Of a stretch of 64,000 nt of DNA, positions 8,489-16,415 are shown one piece after another. Location of the stretch: the NCBI GenBank assembly GCA_965601975.1, contig OZ271856.1, positions 4,739,919-4,803,918 of the forward strand. Direction: 5' to 3'. This DNA comes from JANQIO01 sp965601975 (GTDB taxonomy: Bacteria; Pseudomonadota; Gammaproteobacteria; Pseudomonadales; Halieaceae). Both the position numbers and the translations under genes were made by a program. The first letter of the stretch is position 1. Each line of letters starts with the position of its first letter. The notes beneath the pieces are model-generated. The model saw only the letters and a list, made by a program, of their open reading frames with translations. It searched no databases and had not been told where the DNA came from.

Positions 8489-9159
8489 CCGCGTCCATTA
8501 CTGCTGCAACGCCCTCCCAGTCGCGTAACATCAAGCTGACCGTGGTCGGCCTTGTGGGGCTGATCGCCCTTATCGTCGCCGGTTTCGTCTACCAGCTGCA
8601 GAAGCCGCGGGTGATGACAAAGAGCGAGCTGAAGCTCAACGGAGCCTTCATGTTCGAGACGCCCCGGGCCATCCCCGAGTTTGCGCTCACCGATCACCTG
8701 GGCCAGCCCTTCACCGGCGAGAGCCTCGAGGGCCAGTGGACGCTGATGTTCTTCGGCTTCACTTACTGCCCGGACATCTGCCCCACCACTATGGCCTTCC
8801 TGGCGCGTTTCATAAGCGAGCTCGAGGGGCTGCCTGAGGGCGACGATACCCGCGTCATCATGGTCAGCGTGGACCCCGCCCGGGACACACCGGAACGGCT
8901 GGCGGAATACGTTCCCTACTTTGACCCGTCGTTCACCGGGGTGACCGGTGAATTCCTCGATATCCACCGCTTTGCCACCGCGCTCAATACACCGTTTCGG
9001 AAGGTGCCCGGGGAAGACGGCAACTACCTGGTGGACCACAGCGCCAACGTGGTGCTGATCAATCCCCGCGGCGATTACCACGGCTTCTTCAAGGCGCCGC
9101 TGGAGCTGGCCAAGATGAAGGTCACTTACCGCTCGGTGCGCGTGGTCTGGGAGCGCTGA
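8485..9159 (+). CDS. SCO1/SenC family copper chaperone
   Basis: Thioredoxin-fold protein that delivers copper to the CuA site of subunit II and handles its thiols. The ATG at 8485 overlaps the ctaB stop (ATGA), giving 224 residues; upstream in-frame codons lie inside ctaB. An N-terminal transmembrane helix spans about residues 18-38. The copper-binding CxxxC occurs in FFGFTYCPDICPTTM and the ligand histidine in YLVDHSANVVLINPRG. MVSVDPARDTPERLAEY is the usual SCO segment. Last gene of the oxidase assembly run, one base before polA. Confidence 0.96.
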   Translation: MTASITAATPSQSRNIKLTVVGLVGLIALIVAGFVYQLQKPRVMTKSELKLNGAFMFETPRAIPEFALTDHLGQPFTGESLEGQWTLMFFGFTYCPDICPTTMAFLARFISELEGLPEGDDTRVIMVSVDPARDTPERLAEYVPYFDPSFTGVTGEFLDIHRFATALNTPFRKVPGEDGNYLVDHSANVVLINPRGDYHGFFKAPLELAKMKVTYRSVRVVWER

Positions 9160-9160
9160 G

Positions 9161-11866
9161 ATGGCTGCCCCGGTCGTTCTGGTCGATGGCTCCTCCTACC
9201 TCTACCGAGCGTTTCATGCCCTGCCACCCCTGACGACGTCCGACGGGCGCGCCACGGGCGCGGTCAAGGGCGTGATCAGCATGCTGCGACGGCTGCAGAA
9301 GGACTATCCGGATTCTCCGATCGCGGTGGTCTTCGATGCCAAGGGCAAGACCTTCCGGGACGATATCTATCCCGAGTACAAGGCCAATCGGCCCCCGATG
9401 CCCGATGAGCTCCGGGAGCAGGTGCAGCCCATACACGACATCGTTGCCGCCATGGGGCTGCCGCTGCTGATCATTGACGGGGTCGAGGCGGACGACGTGA
9501 TCGGTACCCTCGCTGCGGAAGCCGAAGCCCGGGACCGCCACGTTGTGATCTCCACCGGCGACAAGGACATGGCGCAGCTGGTCGATGACCGCGTGACCCT
9601 GGTCAACACCATGACCGACACCACCCTGGACCCGGGAGGCGTACTCGAAAAGTTCGGCGTTCCGCCCGAACTGGTGATCGACTTCCTGGCGCTGATGGGT
9701 GACAAGGTGGACAACATACCGGGTGTGCCGGGTGTGGGTGAAAAAACCGCGCTGGCGCTGCTGCAGGGGCTCGGTGGTCTCGATACGATCTACGCACAGC
9801 TGGACAAGGTGGCGGAGCTGGAGTTCCGCGGCGCCAAGACCATGGGGGCCAAACTGGAGGCGGAGAAGGACAACGCCTACCTGTCCTATACCCTCGCGAC
9901 CATCAAGACCGACGTCGACCTGCCGGTGCACGTGGGCGATCTCGCCAATACGCCCGCGGATAATGAAAAGTTGCTGGCCTACTTCAAGGACCTCGAGTTC
10001 AAGGGCTGGATTGACGAACTCTCCGAGGGCGGAGAGGCCGCGGCCGCGTCGAGCGAGTCCGGCGACTACGAGATCATCACCACGGAAGTGCAGTTCGAGG
10101 CCTGGCTGAAGGAGCTGGAGCAGGCCGAGCTGTTCGCCTTCGATACGGAGACCACCAGCCTAGACTACATGCAGGCGCAGATTGTCGGCGTGTCTTTCGC
10201 CGTCGAGCCCGGCCGCGCCGCCTACCTGCCGCTGGCCCACGACTACCTGGGCGCGCCGGACCAGCTTGACCGGGATCAGTGCCTGGCCCGACTGAAGCCG
10301 CTGCTGGAAGATCCGGACCGGGCCAAGCTGGGCCAGAACCTCAAGTACGACGCCAGCGTGCTGGCGAACCACGACATCAAGATGAAGGGCATCGTGTTCG
10401 ATACGATGCTGGAGTCCTATGTGCTGGACTCCACCGCCACCCGCCACGATATGGACAGCCTGGCGCTCAAGTACCTGGGCCACAGCACCATCCACTTCGA
10501 GGACATCGCCGGCAAGGGCGCCAAGCAGATCACCTTCAACCAGGTGAAGGTCGAGGACGCCGGGCCTTACGCCGCCGAGGACGCGGATATCACCCTGCGG
10601 CTGCACGAGGCCCTGTGGCCGCGGCTGGCGGCGGAAAAGTCGCTCAAGCGCGTCTTCGAGGAGATTGAGATCCCGCTGGTGCCCGTGCTGTCGCGAATCG
10701 AACGCAACGGTGCCCTGCTCGACCGCAAGCAGCTGGAGGATCACAGCGTTGAACTGGGCAAAAGGATGGCCGAGCTGGAGCAGGACGCCTATGAGCTCGC
10801 GGGGGGCGAATTCAACCTGGGTTCGCCCAAGCAGCTGGGAGAAATCCTGTTCGAGCGCCTGGAGCTGCCGGTGCTGCGCAAGACCCCCAAGGGCGCGCCC
10901 TCAACCGCGGAAGAAGTGCTGCAGGAGCTGGCGCTGGACTACCCGCTTCCCAAAGTCATTATCGAGCACCGCGGCCTCAGCAAGCTGAAGTCCACCTATA
11001 CCGACAAGCTGCCCGGCATGGTCAACCCCGACACCGGGCGCATCCATACCTCCTACCACCAGGCGGTGACGGCCACCGGCCGGCTGTCCTCTTCGGACCC
11101 GAACCTTCAGAACATCCCGGCCCGCACCGCCGAGGGCAGGCGCATTCGCCAGGCCTTTGTGGCGCCGCCGGGCTACAAGATCCTGGCCGCCGACTACTCC
11201 CAGATCGAGCTGCGCATCATGGCGCATTTGTCCGGGGATGAGGGCCTGCTGACGGCCTTCCGGGAAGGCCTGGATGTGCACCGTGCGACCGCCTCCGAGG
11301 TGTTCGGCGTGACGCTGGACGAGGTGTCGGACGAGCAGCGCCGCAAGGCCAAGGCCATCAATTTCGGCCTGATTTACGGTATGTCGGCCTTTGGCCTGGG
11401 CCGCCAGCTGCACCTGGGCCGCAATGAGGCCCAGGAATACATCGACCTGTACTTTCAACGCTATCCCGGGGTGCAGGCCTACATGAACGACACCCGGACC
11501 CTGGCCCACGACAAGGGCTACGTGGAGACCCTGTTCGGCCGCCGGCTGTACCTGCCGGAAATCAACGCCCGCAACAAGCAGCGCGTGCAGGCGGCGGAAC
11601 GCACCGCCATCAACGCGCCCATGCAGGGCACCGCGGCGGATATCATCAAGCGCGCGATGCTGCGGGTAGACGAGTGGCTGGGCGCCAAAGGCGCCGATGC
11701 CCGCATGATCATGCAGGTGCACGACGAACTGGTGCTGGAAGTGGCGGAAGACGCGGTAGACACGGTCCGCGAGCGCATTTGCGAGGAGATGGACGCCGCC
11801 GCGGACCTGGAAGTGCCGCTGCTGGTGGAGGCCGGTGTGGGTGCGAACTGGGATGAGGCCCACTAG
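9161..11866 (+). CDS. polA: DNA polymerase I
   Basis: Repair and Okazaki-fragment polymerase of 901 residues. The 5'-3' exonuclease domain (about 1-290) begins with DGSSYLYRAFHALPPL and includes GDKVDNIPGVPGVGEKTA. The 3'-5' proofreading domain (about 310-500) keeps its catalytic acids (FAFDTETTSLD, and YAAEDADIT further on), so proofreading is probably active. The polymerase domain carries ADYSQIELRIMAHLSGD (about 675), the O-helix RRKAKAINFGLIYGMS (about 728) and MQVHDELVLEV (about 850). The ATG is one base after the SCO stop. A separate small-RNA gene appears to lie between polA and engB. Confidence 0.99.
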   Translation: MAAPVVLVDGSSYLYRAFHALPPLTTSDGRATGAVKGVISMLRRLQKDYPDSPIAVVFDAKGKTFRDDIYPEYKANRPPMPDELREQVQPIHDIVAAMGLPLLIIDGVEADDVIGTLAAEAEARDRHVVISTGDKDMAQLVDDRVTLVNTMTDTTLDPGGVLEKFGVPPELVIDFLALMGDKVDNIPGVPGVGEKTALALLQGLGGLDTIYAQLDKVAELEFRGAKTMGAKLEAEKDNAYLSYTLATIKTDVDLPVHVGDLANTPADNEKLLAYFKDLEFKGWIDELSEGGEAAAASSESGDYEIITTEVQFEAWLKELEQAELFAFDTETTSLDYMQAQIVGVSFAVEPGRAAYLPLAHDYLGAPDQLDRDQCLARLKPLLEDPDRAKLGQNLKYDASVLANHDIKMKGIVFDTMLESYVLDSTATRHDMDSLALKYLGHSTIHFEDIAGKGAKQITFNQVKVEDAGPYAAEDADITLRLHEALWPRLAAEKSLKRVFEEIEIPLVPVLSRIERNGALLDRKQLEDHSVELGKRMAELEQDAYELAGGEFNLGSPKQLGEILFERLELPVLRKTPKGAPSTAEEVLQELALDYPLPKVIIEHRGLSKLKSTYTDKLPGMVNPDTGRIHTSYHQAVTATGRLSSSDPNLQNIPARTAEGRRIRQAFVAPPGYKILAADYSQIELRIMAHLSGDEGLLTAFREGLDVHRATASEVFGVTLDEVSDEQRRKAKAINFGLIYGMSAFGLGRQLHLGRNEAQEYIDLYFQRYPGVQAYMNDTRTLAHDKGYVETLFGRRLYLPEINARNKQRVQAAERTAINAPMQGTAADIIKRAMLRVDEWLGAKGADARMIMQVHDELVLEVAEDAVDTVRERICEEMDAAADLEVPLLVEAGVGANWDEAH

Positions 11867-11871
11867 GCCGG

Positions 11872-11900
11872 GGAACTTCTCGCGGTATCGGCGGTCCTAA
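11872..11900 (+). promoter_or_regulatory. Candidate extracytoplasmic sigma factor (SigmaE/AlgU-type) promoter
   Basis: GGAACTT at 11872-11878, a 16-base spacer, then TCCTAA at 11895-11900. This fits the envelope-stress sigma pattern GAACTT-N16/17-TCnnA. It begins just after the polA stop, and the expected start site (about 11905-11907) opens directly into a chain of hairpins ending in an intrinsic terminator. The P. aeruginosa small RNA ErsA, in the same polA-engB position, is known to depend on AlgU (sigma 22). Assignment is by pattern only. Confidence 0.6.
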
Positions 11901-11905
11901 TAACC

Positions 11906-12010
11906 GTGACGTTCCGTCACAGCGGTGTCCTCCATGCACCGCGATGTCTCATTCCCCAGAGACAACCTTGGCCCTGGCTGTTCATTAGACCGCCGGGGCT
12001 TTTTCTTTTT
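11906..12010 (+). ncRNA. Probable small regulatory RNA, Spot 42/ErsA positional analogue
   Basis: The polA-engB gap is where E. coli has Spot 42 and Pseudomonas has ErsA. Here a stretch of about 105 nt shows compact structure: a hairpin GTGACG-TTC-CGTCAC at 11906-11920, flanked by ACC and GGT that can extend it; a second hairpin GTCTC/GAGAC around 11946-11963 whose loop holds UUCCCC, a C-rich loop suited to pairing with ribosome binding sites; and a third, GC-rich hairpin followed by a T-rich tail. An AlgU-like promoter lies just upstream. The length is close to Spot 42 (109 nt). The exact 5' end is estimated. The alternative is only a long polA 3' end, but the promoter and C-rich loop favour a separate RNA. 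Confidence 0.62.
11971..12010 (+). terminator. Intrinsic terminator of the polA-engB small RNA
   Basis: GCCCTGGC (11971-11978) pairs with GCCGGGGC (11992-11999) through eight pairs including one G-U, with a 13-base loop, followed by TTTTTCTTTTT. It would stop both the small RNA and any polA read-through before reaching the convergent engB gene. Confidence 0.75.
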
Positions 12011-12016
12011 ATAGAA

Positions 12017-12201
12017 CCGCTCGTCATCCATCCTTGAACAGCTTTCGAGGCGCTACTTCACCGCCTGGTGGCTCACTCTATATACCCGCTCACCATCACC
12101 CTTCGGAAGGCTTTCGAGGCGCTATTTCACCGCCTGACGCCTCTTTGCCACTGATTACCATCGACTCTGAAGCTGGATTCCAGGCGTTGTGTGTCCGCCT
12201 G
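12017..12201. repeat. Intergenic direct repeats with AGGCG...CGCCT hairpin core
   Basis: A 51-bp unit at 12017-12067 recurs at 12086-12136 (period 69 bp). The last 27 bases of the two copies differ at one position only (GCTTTCGAGGCGCT, then C or T at position 16, then TTCACCGCCTG). A third, much weaker copy ending at 12201 keeps AGGCG and CCGCCTG. Each core can fold AGGCG with CGCCT around a 9-base loop. The stretch separates the small-RNA terminator from the 3' end of engB and has no credible gene. It could be a REP-like element or a set of protein-binding sites. Confidence 0.7.
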
Positions 12202-12206
12202 TTGCC

Positions 12207-12914
12207 TTACTCGCGGAGACTCTCATCTTCCTCTTGGGGGGCGTCTTCGTCCTCGTCGTCGTAGACGGAGGTGTCGGTTAGCCAGGCGTCGAGGGTCTCG
12301 CGGAGTTCTTCGTGGCCGGTGTGCTTGAGGGCGGAAAACAGCTGGACGCTGACCAGGTCGGCGTGGGCTGCCAGCTCGCCGCGCACCTTGAACAGGGCGT
12401 TGCGGGCGGGGTTTTTCTTGAGCTTGTCGGCCTTGGTCAGCAGGATGTGCACCGGCATGGCGGCCGCGGCGCACCATTCGATCATCATGCGGTCGAAGTC
12501 CTGCAGGGGGTGGCGTACGTCCATCAGCAGGACCAGGCCCCGCAGGGAGCGGCGGTGCTGCAGGTAGTACTCGATCTGCCTGACCCAGTCCCGCTTCACC
12601 TTTTCCGGCACCTTGGCGTAGCCATACCCCGGCAGGTCCACCAGGCGCTGGTCGTCGGACAGGCTGAAAAAGTTGAGCAGCTGTGTGCGCCCCGGTGTCT
12701 TGGAGGTGCGGGCCAGCTTGCTGTTCCCGGTGAGGCTGTTGATGGCGCTGGATTTGCCGGCGTTGGAGCGGCCTGCGAAGGCCACTTCCCAGCCCTCGTC
12801 CGGGGGGCACTGGCTGACCCGGCTGGCGCTGATGAGGAATCGCGCAGCCCGGTAATTCAGCGGCTTTGGGGCCATGTCGTTAGCGGCAGGAGTCGGCTTT
12901 TTTGCTTCTGGCAT
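12207..12914 (-). CDS. engB: Ribosome biogenesis GTPase EngB/YsxC
   Basis: Essential GTPase acting in assembly of the large ribosomal subunit. Motifs in order: G1 GRSNAGKSSAINSL, G2 region KTPGRTQLLNFF, G3 DLPGYGYAKV, and G4 LTKADKLK. The C-terminus carries an acidic tail (DDEDEDAPQEEDESLRE). The ATG at 12914 gives 235 residues; another ATG at 12875 would also fit, since neither has a clear ribosome binding site and the first 20 residues are not conserved. Upstream in-frame extension to 13013 is rejected because it runs into the opposite cytochrome gene. Convergent with polA, as in E. coli and Pseudomonas. Confidence 0.97.
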   Translation of the reverse strand: MPEAKKPTPAANDMAPKPLNYRAARFLISASRVSQCPPDEGWEVAFAGRSNAGKSSAINSLTGNSKLARTSKTPGRTQLLNFFSLSDDQRLVDLPGYGYAKVPEKVKRDWVRQIEYYLQHRRSLRGLVLLMDVRHPLQDFDRMMIEWCAAAAMPVHILLTKADKLKKNPARNALFKVRGELAAHADLVSVQLFSALKHTGHEELRETLDAWLTDTSVYDDEDEDAPQEEDESLRE

Positions 12915-12920
12915 GTCGTA

Positions 12921-12926
12921 TATAAT
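12921..12926 (+). promoter_or_regulatory. Candidate -10 box for the cytochrome c5 gene
   Basis: A perfect TATAAT lies 69 bases before the cytochrome ATG at 12995. It overlaps the 5' end region of the divergent engB gene. The upstream -35 region is a run of T residues and does not match well, so strength and the exact start site are uncertain. Confidence 0.4.
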
Positions 12927-12994
12927 GCCACACCTTTTTATAGGGCAAGCGCAGTGCGTCGGGCTCGCGGCGCAGTTTACCGAAGGAAACAAAC

Positions 12995-13312
12995 ATGGCG
13001 GAGACTCTCTCAAAAGTCGTGCTGTTGGCAGCCTTGGCGCTGACGTCGGCGATGGGTTTAGCGGCGGAGGACGATACGGCCCTCACGGAGCGCTACACCA
13101 AGAGCTGTGCCGTTTGCCATGACTACGGTGCGGCTGGAGCCCCCAAGACCGGGGACGCCGCCGCCTGGGAGCCTCGCCTCGGCAAGGGTATGGAGCAGCT
13201 GGTGAAGTCCGTTGAAAACGGGCTCAACGCCATGCCGCCCAAGGGAATGTGTTTCGACTGCAGTGCCGAGGATTACCAGCTCCTGATCGAATACATGGCT
13301 GCCCCGCGCTAG
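12995..13312 (+). CDS. Periplasmic cytochrome c5-type protein
   Basis: A 105-residue monohaem cytochrome c with a signal peptide ending near GLAAE, haem attachment CAVCH at residues 38-42, the probable methionine ligand in NAMPPKGM, and a second cysteine pair CFDC near the C-terminus. Together with its length this is typical of cytochrome c5. It carries electrons in the periplasm, plausibly to the caa3-type oxidase encoded upstream. AAGGAAAC precedes the ATG. It is followed by a dihaem cytochrome c4 and dsbA, a common gammaproteobacterial grouping. Confidence 0.92.
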   Translation: MAETLSKVVLLAALALTSAMGLAAEDDTALTERYTKSCAVCHDYGAAGAPKTGDAAAWEPRLGKGMEQLVKSVENGLNAMPPKGMCFDCSAEDYQLLIEYMAAPR

Positions 13313-13372
13313 CACGATAGAATTCCCGTAAGAAACTAACACTTCGATTCAATGTCAGAGACTGAGACAACG

Positions 13373-14005
13373 ATGAACAAACTGATCCTGGTCCTCGCCA
13401 TGACGATGGGCTTTAGCATTAACGCGCTGGCCGGCGACCCCGCTGCAGGCAAGGCGCTCACGGTAACCTGTGCCGCCTGCCACGGTGAGGACGGCAACAG
13501 CATGGTGCCCAACTTCCCCAAACTGGCCGGCCAGAATGAGGCCTATCTGCTCAAGCAGATGCAGGACATTCGCGACAAGCGGCGCCCCGTGCTGACCATG
13601 ATCGGCCAGGTCGACAACCTGAATGACGAGCAGCTCGCTGATATTGCCGCCTACTACGCCAGCCAGGCCCAGACCCCCAGCCAGGCAGCGGACAAGGATA
13701 TCGCCCTGGGTGCGCAGATTTACCGGGCCGGCGTCAGTGAAACCGGTGTAGCAGCCTGCTCCGCCTGCCACGGACCCCGCGGCAACGGCAACGCACCCGC
13801 AGGCTGGCCGCGCCTTGCAGGCCAGCACAAGGATTACACGGCACTGCAGCTGCGCCGCTGGCGTACCGGTGCGGAAAACACCCTCGAGGAAGACCCCGAG
13901 GGCCGCGTCAATGACGGTGATTCGCGATTCATGCGCGACGTCGCCCGTCTCCTGACCGATCGTGAAATTGAGGCGGTATCCAACTTTATCGCCGGCCTGA
14001 ATTGA
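13373..14005 (+). CDS. Dihaem cytochrome c4-type protein
   Basis: Two tandem haem c domains: CAACHG near residue 33 and CSACHG near residue 138 of the chosen product (210 residues), with methionine ligands plausible in MVPNFPKLAGQ/VLTMIGQ and the matching second-half segments. The first 20 residues (MNKLILVLAMTMGFSINALA) form a clean signal peptide, so the ATG at 13373 is preferred over an in-frame ATG at 13352, which adds seven polar residues. Cytochrome c4 shuttles electrons to terminal oxidases in the periplasm. It is 60 bp after the c5 gene and 16 bp before dsbA. Confidence 0.94.
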   Translation: MNKLILVLAMTMGFSINALAGDPAAGKALTVTCAACHGEDGNSMVPNFPKLAGQNEAYLLKQMQDIRDKRRPVLTMIGQVDNLNDEQLADIAAYYASQAQTPSQAADKDIALGAQIYRAGVSETGVAACSACHGPRGNGNAPAGWPRLAGQHKDYTALQLRRWRTGAENTLEEDPEGRVNDGDSRFMRDVARLLTDREIEAVSNFIAGLN

Positions 14006-14021
14006 TCCGGAGGCTCCAGCC

Positions 14022-14672
14022 ATGAAGCAGATACTCCTTACCCTGACCCTGGTGTTGACCGCAGCGGGCTGCCTGGCCCAGGACCAGGCGTTCCAGGCGG
14101 GCACCCACTACGACGAGATCACGCCGCCGCTGCGTACCACGTCGGGTGACAAGATCGAGGTGGTCGAGTTCTTTGCTTATAGCTGTGGCCATTGCTACAA
14201 CTTCGAGCCGGCGCTGCAGCAGTGGAAAAAGGAGCTGCCGGAAGACGTGGTCCTGGTGCCTTCTCCGGCCGTGTGGAGCGCACCGATGGAGCCCCATGCC
14301 AAGGCTTATTACACGGCCCAGGCGCTGGGGGTGCTCGACAAGATGCACAACGTCATCTTTGCCGCCATGCATGTGGATCGCAAGCGCCTGACCAGTGAGG
14401 ACGAGCTGCGGGCCCTGTTCGTCGCCAATGGCGTCAGCGCCGAAGAGTTCGACAAGGCCTACGGCTCCTTTGGCGTGGGCAGCCAGGTGCGGCAGGCCCA
14501 GGCCCGGGCCAAGGGCGCGCGCATTACCGGGACTCCGGAAATGATGGTGGCGGGCAAGTACCGCATCACCACCCGCAAGGCGGGCAGCCAGGCCAATATG
14601 CTGAAAATCGCGGAATACCTGGTCGAGAAAGAGCGCGCATCCGCAGCCGCCGGCTCAGACGCCGCCGAGTAA
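14022..14672 (+). CDS. dsbA: Thiol:disulfide interchange protein DsbA
   Basis: Periplasmic oxidase that introduces disulfide bonds into exported proteins. The active site CGHC is at residues 55-58 in FFAYSCGHCYNFEP, and the cis-proline loop is in GARITGTPEMMV. The 216-residue length is typical. The signal peptide ends at TAAGCLAQ; the cysteine there could be a weak lipobox but lacks the usual leucine at -3. GGAGG precedes the ATG by a good distance. Proximity to two cytochromes c suggests coordinated expression of periplasmic thiol and haem proteins. Confidence 0.96.
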   Translation: MKQILLTLTLVLTAAGCLAQDQAFQAGTHYDEITPPLRTTSGDKIEVVEFFAYSCGHCYNFEPALQQWKKELPEDVVLVPSPAVWSAPMEPHAKAYYTAQALGVLDKMHNVIFAAMHVDRKRLTSEDELRALFVANGVSAEEFDKAYGSFGVGSQVRQAQARAKGARITGTPEMMVAGKYRITTRKAGSQANMLKIAEYLVEKERASAAAGSDAAE

Positions 14673-14676
14673 TTTC

Positions 14677-15294
14677 CTACATACCGCTGGTGTAGGACTC
14701 CAGGGATGCCGCGCCACTGGCGCGGATCCCGCGGAAGGCCAGCGCGTATTCCTTCAATAGCCTCATGCAGTAAGTCAGCCGCGCCTCGAAATACTCCTGG
14801 GCGCTGTCCTTGTTCTCCGCCGGGTCCTCGTTGAACACGGTGTCCACGTAGCGAATGATGAGGTGCTCCGGCAGGAAGCAGATACGGTTGTTCTTGTAGC
14901 TGCTCATGCGCAGCTCCGCCACGGGATAGGAACCGCCGTCCGCCACCGACACGGTGACGATCAGCGCGGGCTTGTGGGCGACCTCGCCGCCACCGGTGAA
15001 CACCAGGAAGAAGTTCTTCAGCCCCGCAGGCGCCATGCCGTGCCATTCCGGTGACACCACCACGAAACCGTCGCAGCTGTTCAGCTCCTCCGACAGGGGC
15101 GCAAGGCGTGCCTTCCAGTCGGGGTCCCCCTCCCAGATTCCCTCGTCCCACAGCGGCAGGGGGTTGTTTGCCAGGCTGTAGAGCCAGGTCTCGTCGCAGT
15201 GCCCTTCATCGAGCAGGGCGCGTTCAATCCAGCGCGCGACCTTTTCACTCTGGGACGACTCGCGGTGGCTGCCGCAGATGATGCCGATTTTCAT
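14677..15294 (-). CDS. NADPH-dependent FMN reductase family protein
   Basis: Flavodoxin-like fold protein of 205 residues. The flavin phosphate loop is GIICGSHRESSQSEK at the N-terminus, and a second flavin-contact segment occurs in FVVVSPEWHGMAPAGLKNFF. These proteins reduce FMN, quinones or azo compounds in the cytosol. The ATG at 15294 has AAGGA upstream and starts on the first beta strand; the in-frame extension to 15465 lies inside the cysteine synthase gene. It follows cysteine synthase by 16 bp on the same strand, so the two are probably cotranscribed. The substrate is not known. Confidence 0.9.
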   Translation of the reverse strand: MKIGIICGSHRESSQSEKVARWIERALLDEGHCDETWLYSLANNPLPLWDEGIWEGDPDWKARLAPLSEELNSCDGFVVVSPEWHGMAPAGLKNFFLVFTGGGEVAHKPALIVTVSVADGGSYPVAELRMSSYKNNRICFLPEHLIIRYVDTVFNEDPAENKDSAQEYFEARLTYCMRLLKEYALAFRGIRASGAASLESYTSGM

Positions 15295-15310
15295 GGGGGT
15301 GTCCTTGTGA

Positions 15311-16312
15311 TCAGTAGTCCAGCCAGGCGGGAACCGGCAGGTCGCGGTTGCGCAGGAAGGCCGGGTTGAAGAGCTTGCTCTGGTAGCGGTTGCCGTAGTC
15401 ACACAGGATAGTGACCACCGTGTGTCCGGGACCCAGCTCCTCGGCCAGGCGCACGGCACCGGCAATATTGATACCGGCAGACCCGCCCAGGCACATGCCC
15501 TCGGTCTTCAGCAGGTTGAAAATCCAGGGGAGTGCTTCCTCGTCGCTGATCTGGAAGGCCGTGTCGACGCGCGCCTCGGCGACGTTGTCGGTGATGTGGT
15601 TGATGCCGATGCCTTCCATGATGGAAGTGCCTTCTGACTCCAGCTTGCCGGTCTTGTAGTAGCTGTACAGGGATGCACCCATGGGGTCGGCCACGCCGAT
15701 CCGGATGTCCGGGTTTTTCTCCTTCAGCGCATTGGAGACTCCCGCCAGGGTGCCGCCGGTCCCCACGGCGCAAATAAAGCCGTCGACCTTGCCCTCGCAC
15801 TGCTCCCAGATTTCCGTCCCGGTGGTCGCCGCGTGAAAGCGCATATTGGCCAGGTTGTCGAACTGCCGGGCCCAGAGCGCGCCGCCTTCGGCGGTCTGCG
15901 CGAGCTTGTCCGCCAGCCGCTGCGCCGTGTGAATATAGTGGTTCTCGTCCGCGTAGGAGGTGGCGGGCACCAGGTGCAGGTCGGCACCCAGCAGCTCCAG
16001 GGTGTCAATTTTCTCCTTGCTCTGGCTGAGCGGCATCACCACAACGCTGCGGTAACCCAGTGCGTTGGCGAGCAGGGTGAGCCCGATCCCGGTGTTGCCT
16101 GCGGTGCCCTCCACGATCGTGCCGCCGGGCTCAATGGCGCCGCGTTCCTCCGCATCGCGAATGATGCCCAGGGCAGTGCGGTCCTTGACCGACCCCCCGG
16201 GATTCAGGAACTCGGCCTTGCCCAGGATGGTGCAGCCGGTGCGCTCTGAGGCTTCGCGTAGATAAAGCAGCGGCGTATTGCCGATCAGCTGGGTGACATC
16301 CCTCGCGTGCAT
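15311..16312 (-). CDS. cysK: Cysteine synthase (O-acetylserine sulfhydrylase) family
   Basis: PLP enzyme that makes L-cysteine from O-acetylserine and sulfide. The 333 residues contain the PLP-lysine motif NPGGSVKDRTA (about 40), the substrate loop EGTAGNTGIG (about 70), and the phosphate-binding GTGGTLAGVS (about 185). EGMCLGGSAGIN near residue 280 and ILCDYGNRYQSKLF close to the end match this subgroup. The loop reads TAGNTG rather than TSGNTG, a substitution seen in a proteobacterial branch whose exact physiological substrate is less certain. The assignment cysK could instead be a cysK-like paralogue. Confidence 0.9.
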   Translation of the reverse strand: MHARDVTQLIGNTPLLYLREASERTGCTILGKAEFLNPGGSVKDRTALGIIRDAEERGAIEPGGTIVEGTAGNTGIGLTLLANALGYRSVVVMPLSQSKEKIDTLELLGADLHLVPATSYADENHYIHTAQRLADKLAQTAEGGALWARQFDNLANMRFHAATTGTEIWEQCEGKVDGFICAVGTGGTLAGVSNALKEKNPDIRIGVADPMGASLYSYYKTGKLESEGTSIMEGIGINHITDNVAEARVDTAFQISDEEALPWIFNLLKTEGMCLGGSAGINIAGAVRLAEELGPGHTVVTILCDYGNRYQSKLFNPAFLRNRDLPVPAWLDY

Positions 16313-16415
16313 CGCTGGGTCCTGGAGAAAACGGGACGCTAGTATGCCACATCACCGCGCGGCCCGAGTATGACCTGCGGTGTCGGGTTGTACCGGGAAA
16401 GCCGAAAGAGCCGGG

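Noticed and set aside
11867..12206. A tRNA or protein gene in the polA-engB gap
   Set aside because: No cloverleaf or CCA end was seen and short frames there lack any coding signal; a small RNA and repeats explain the region better.
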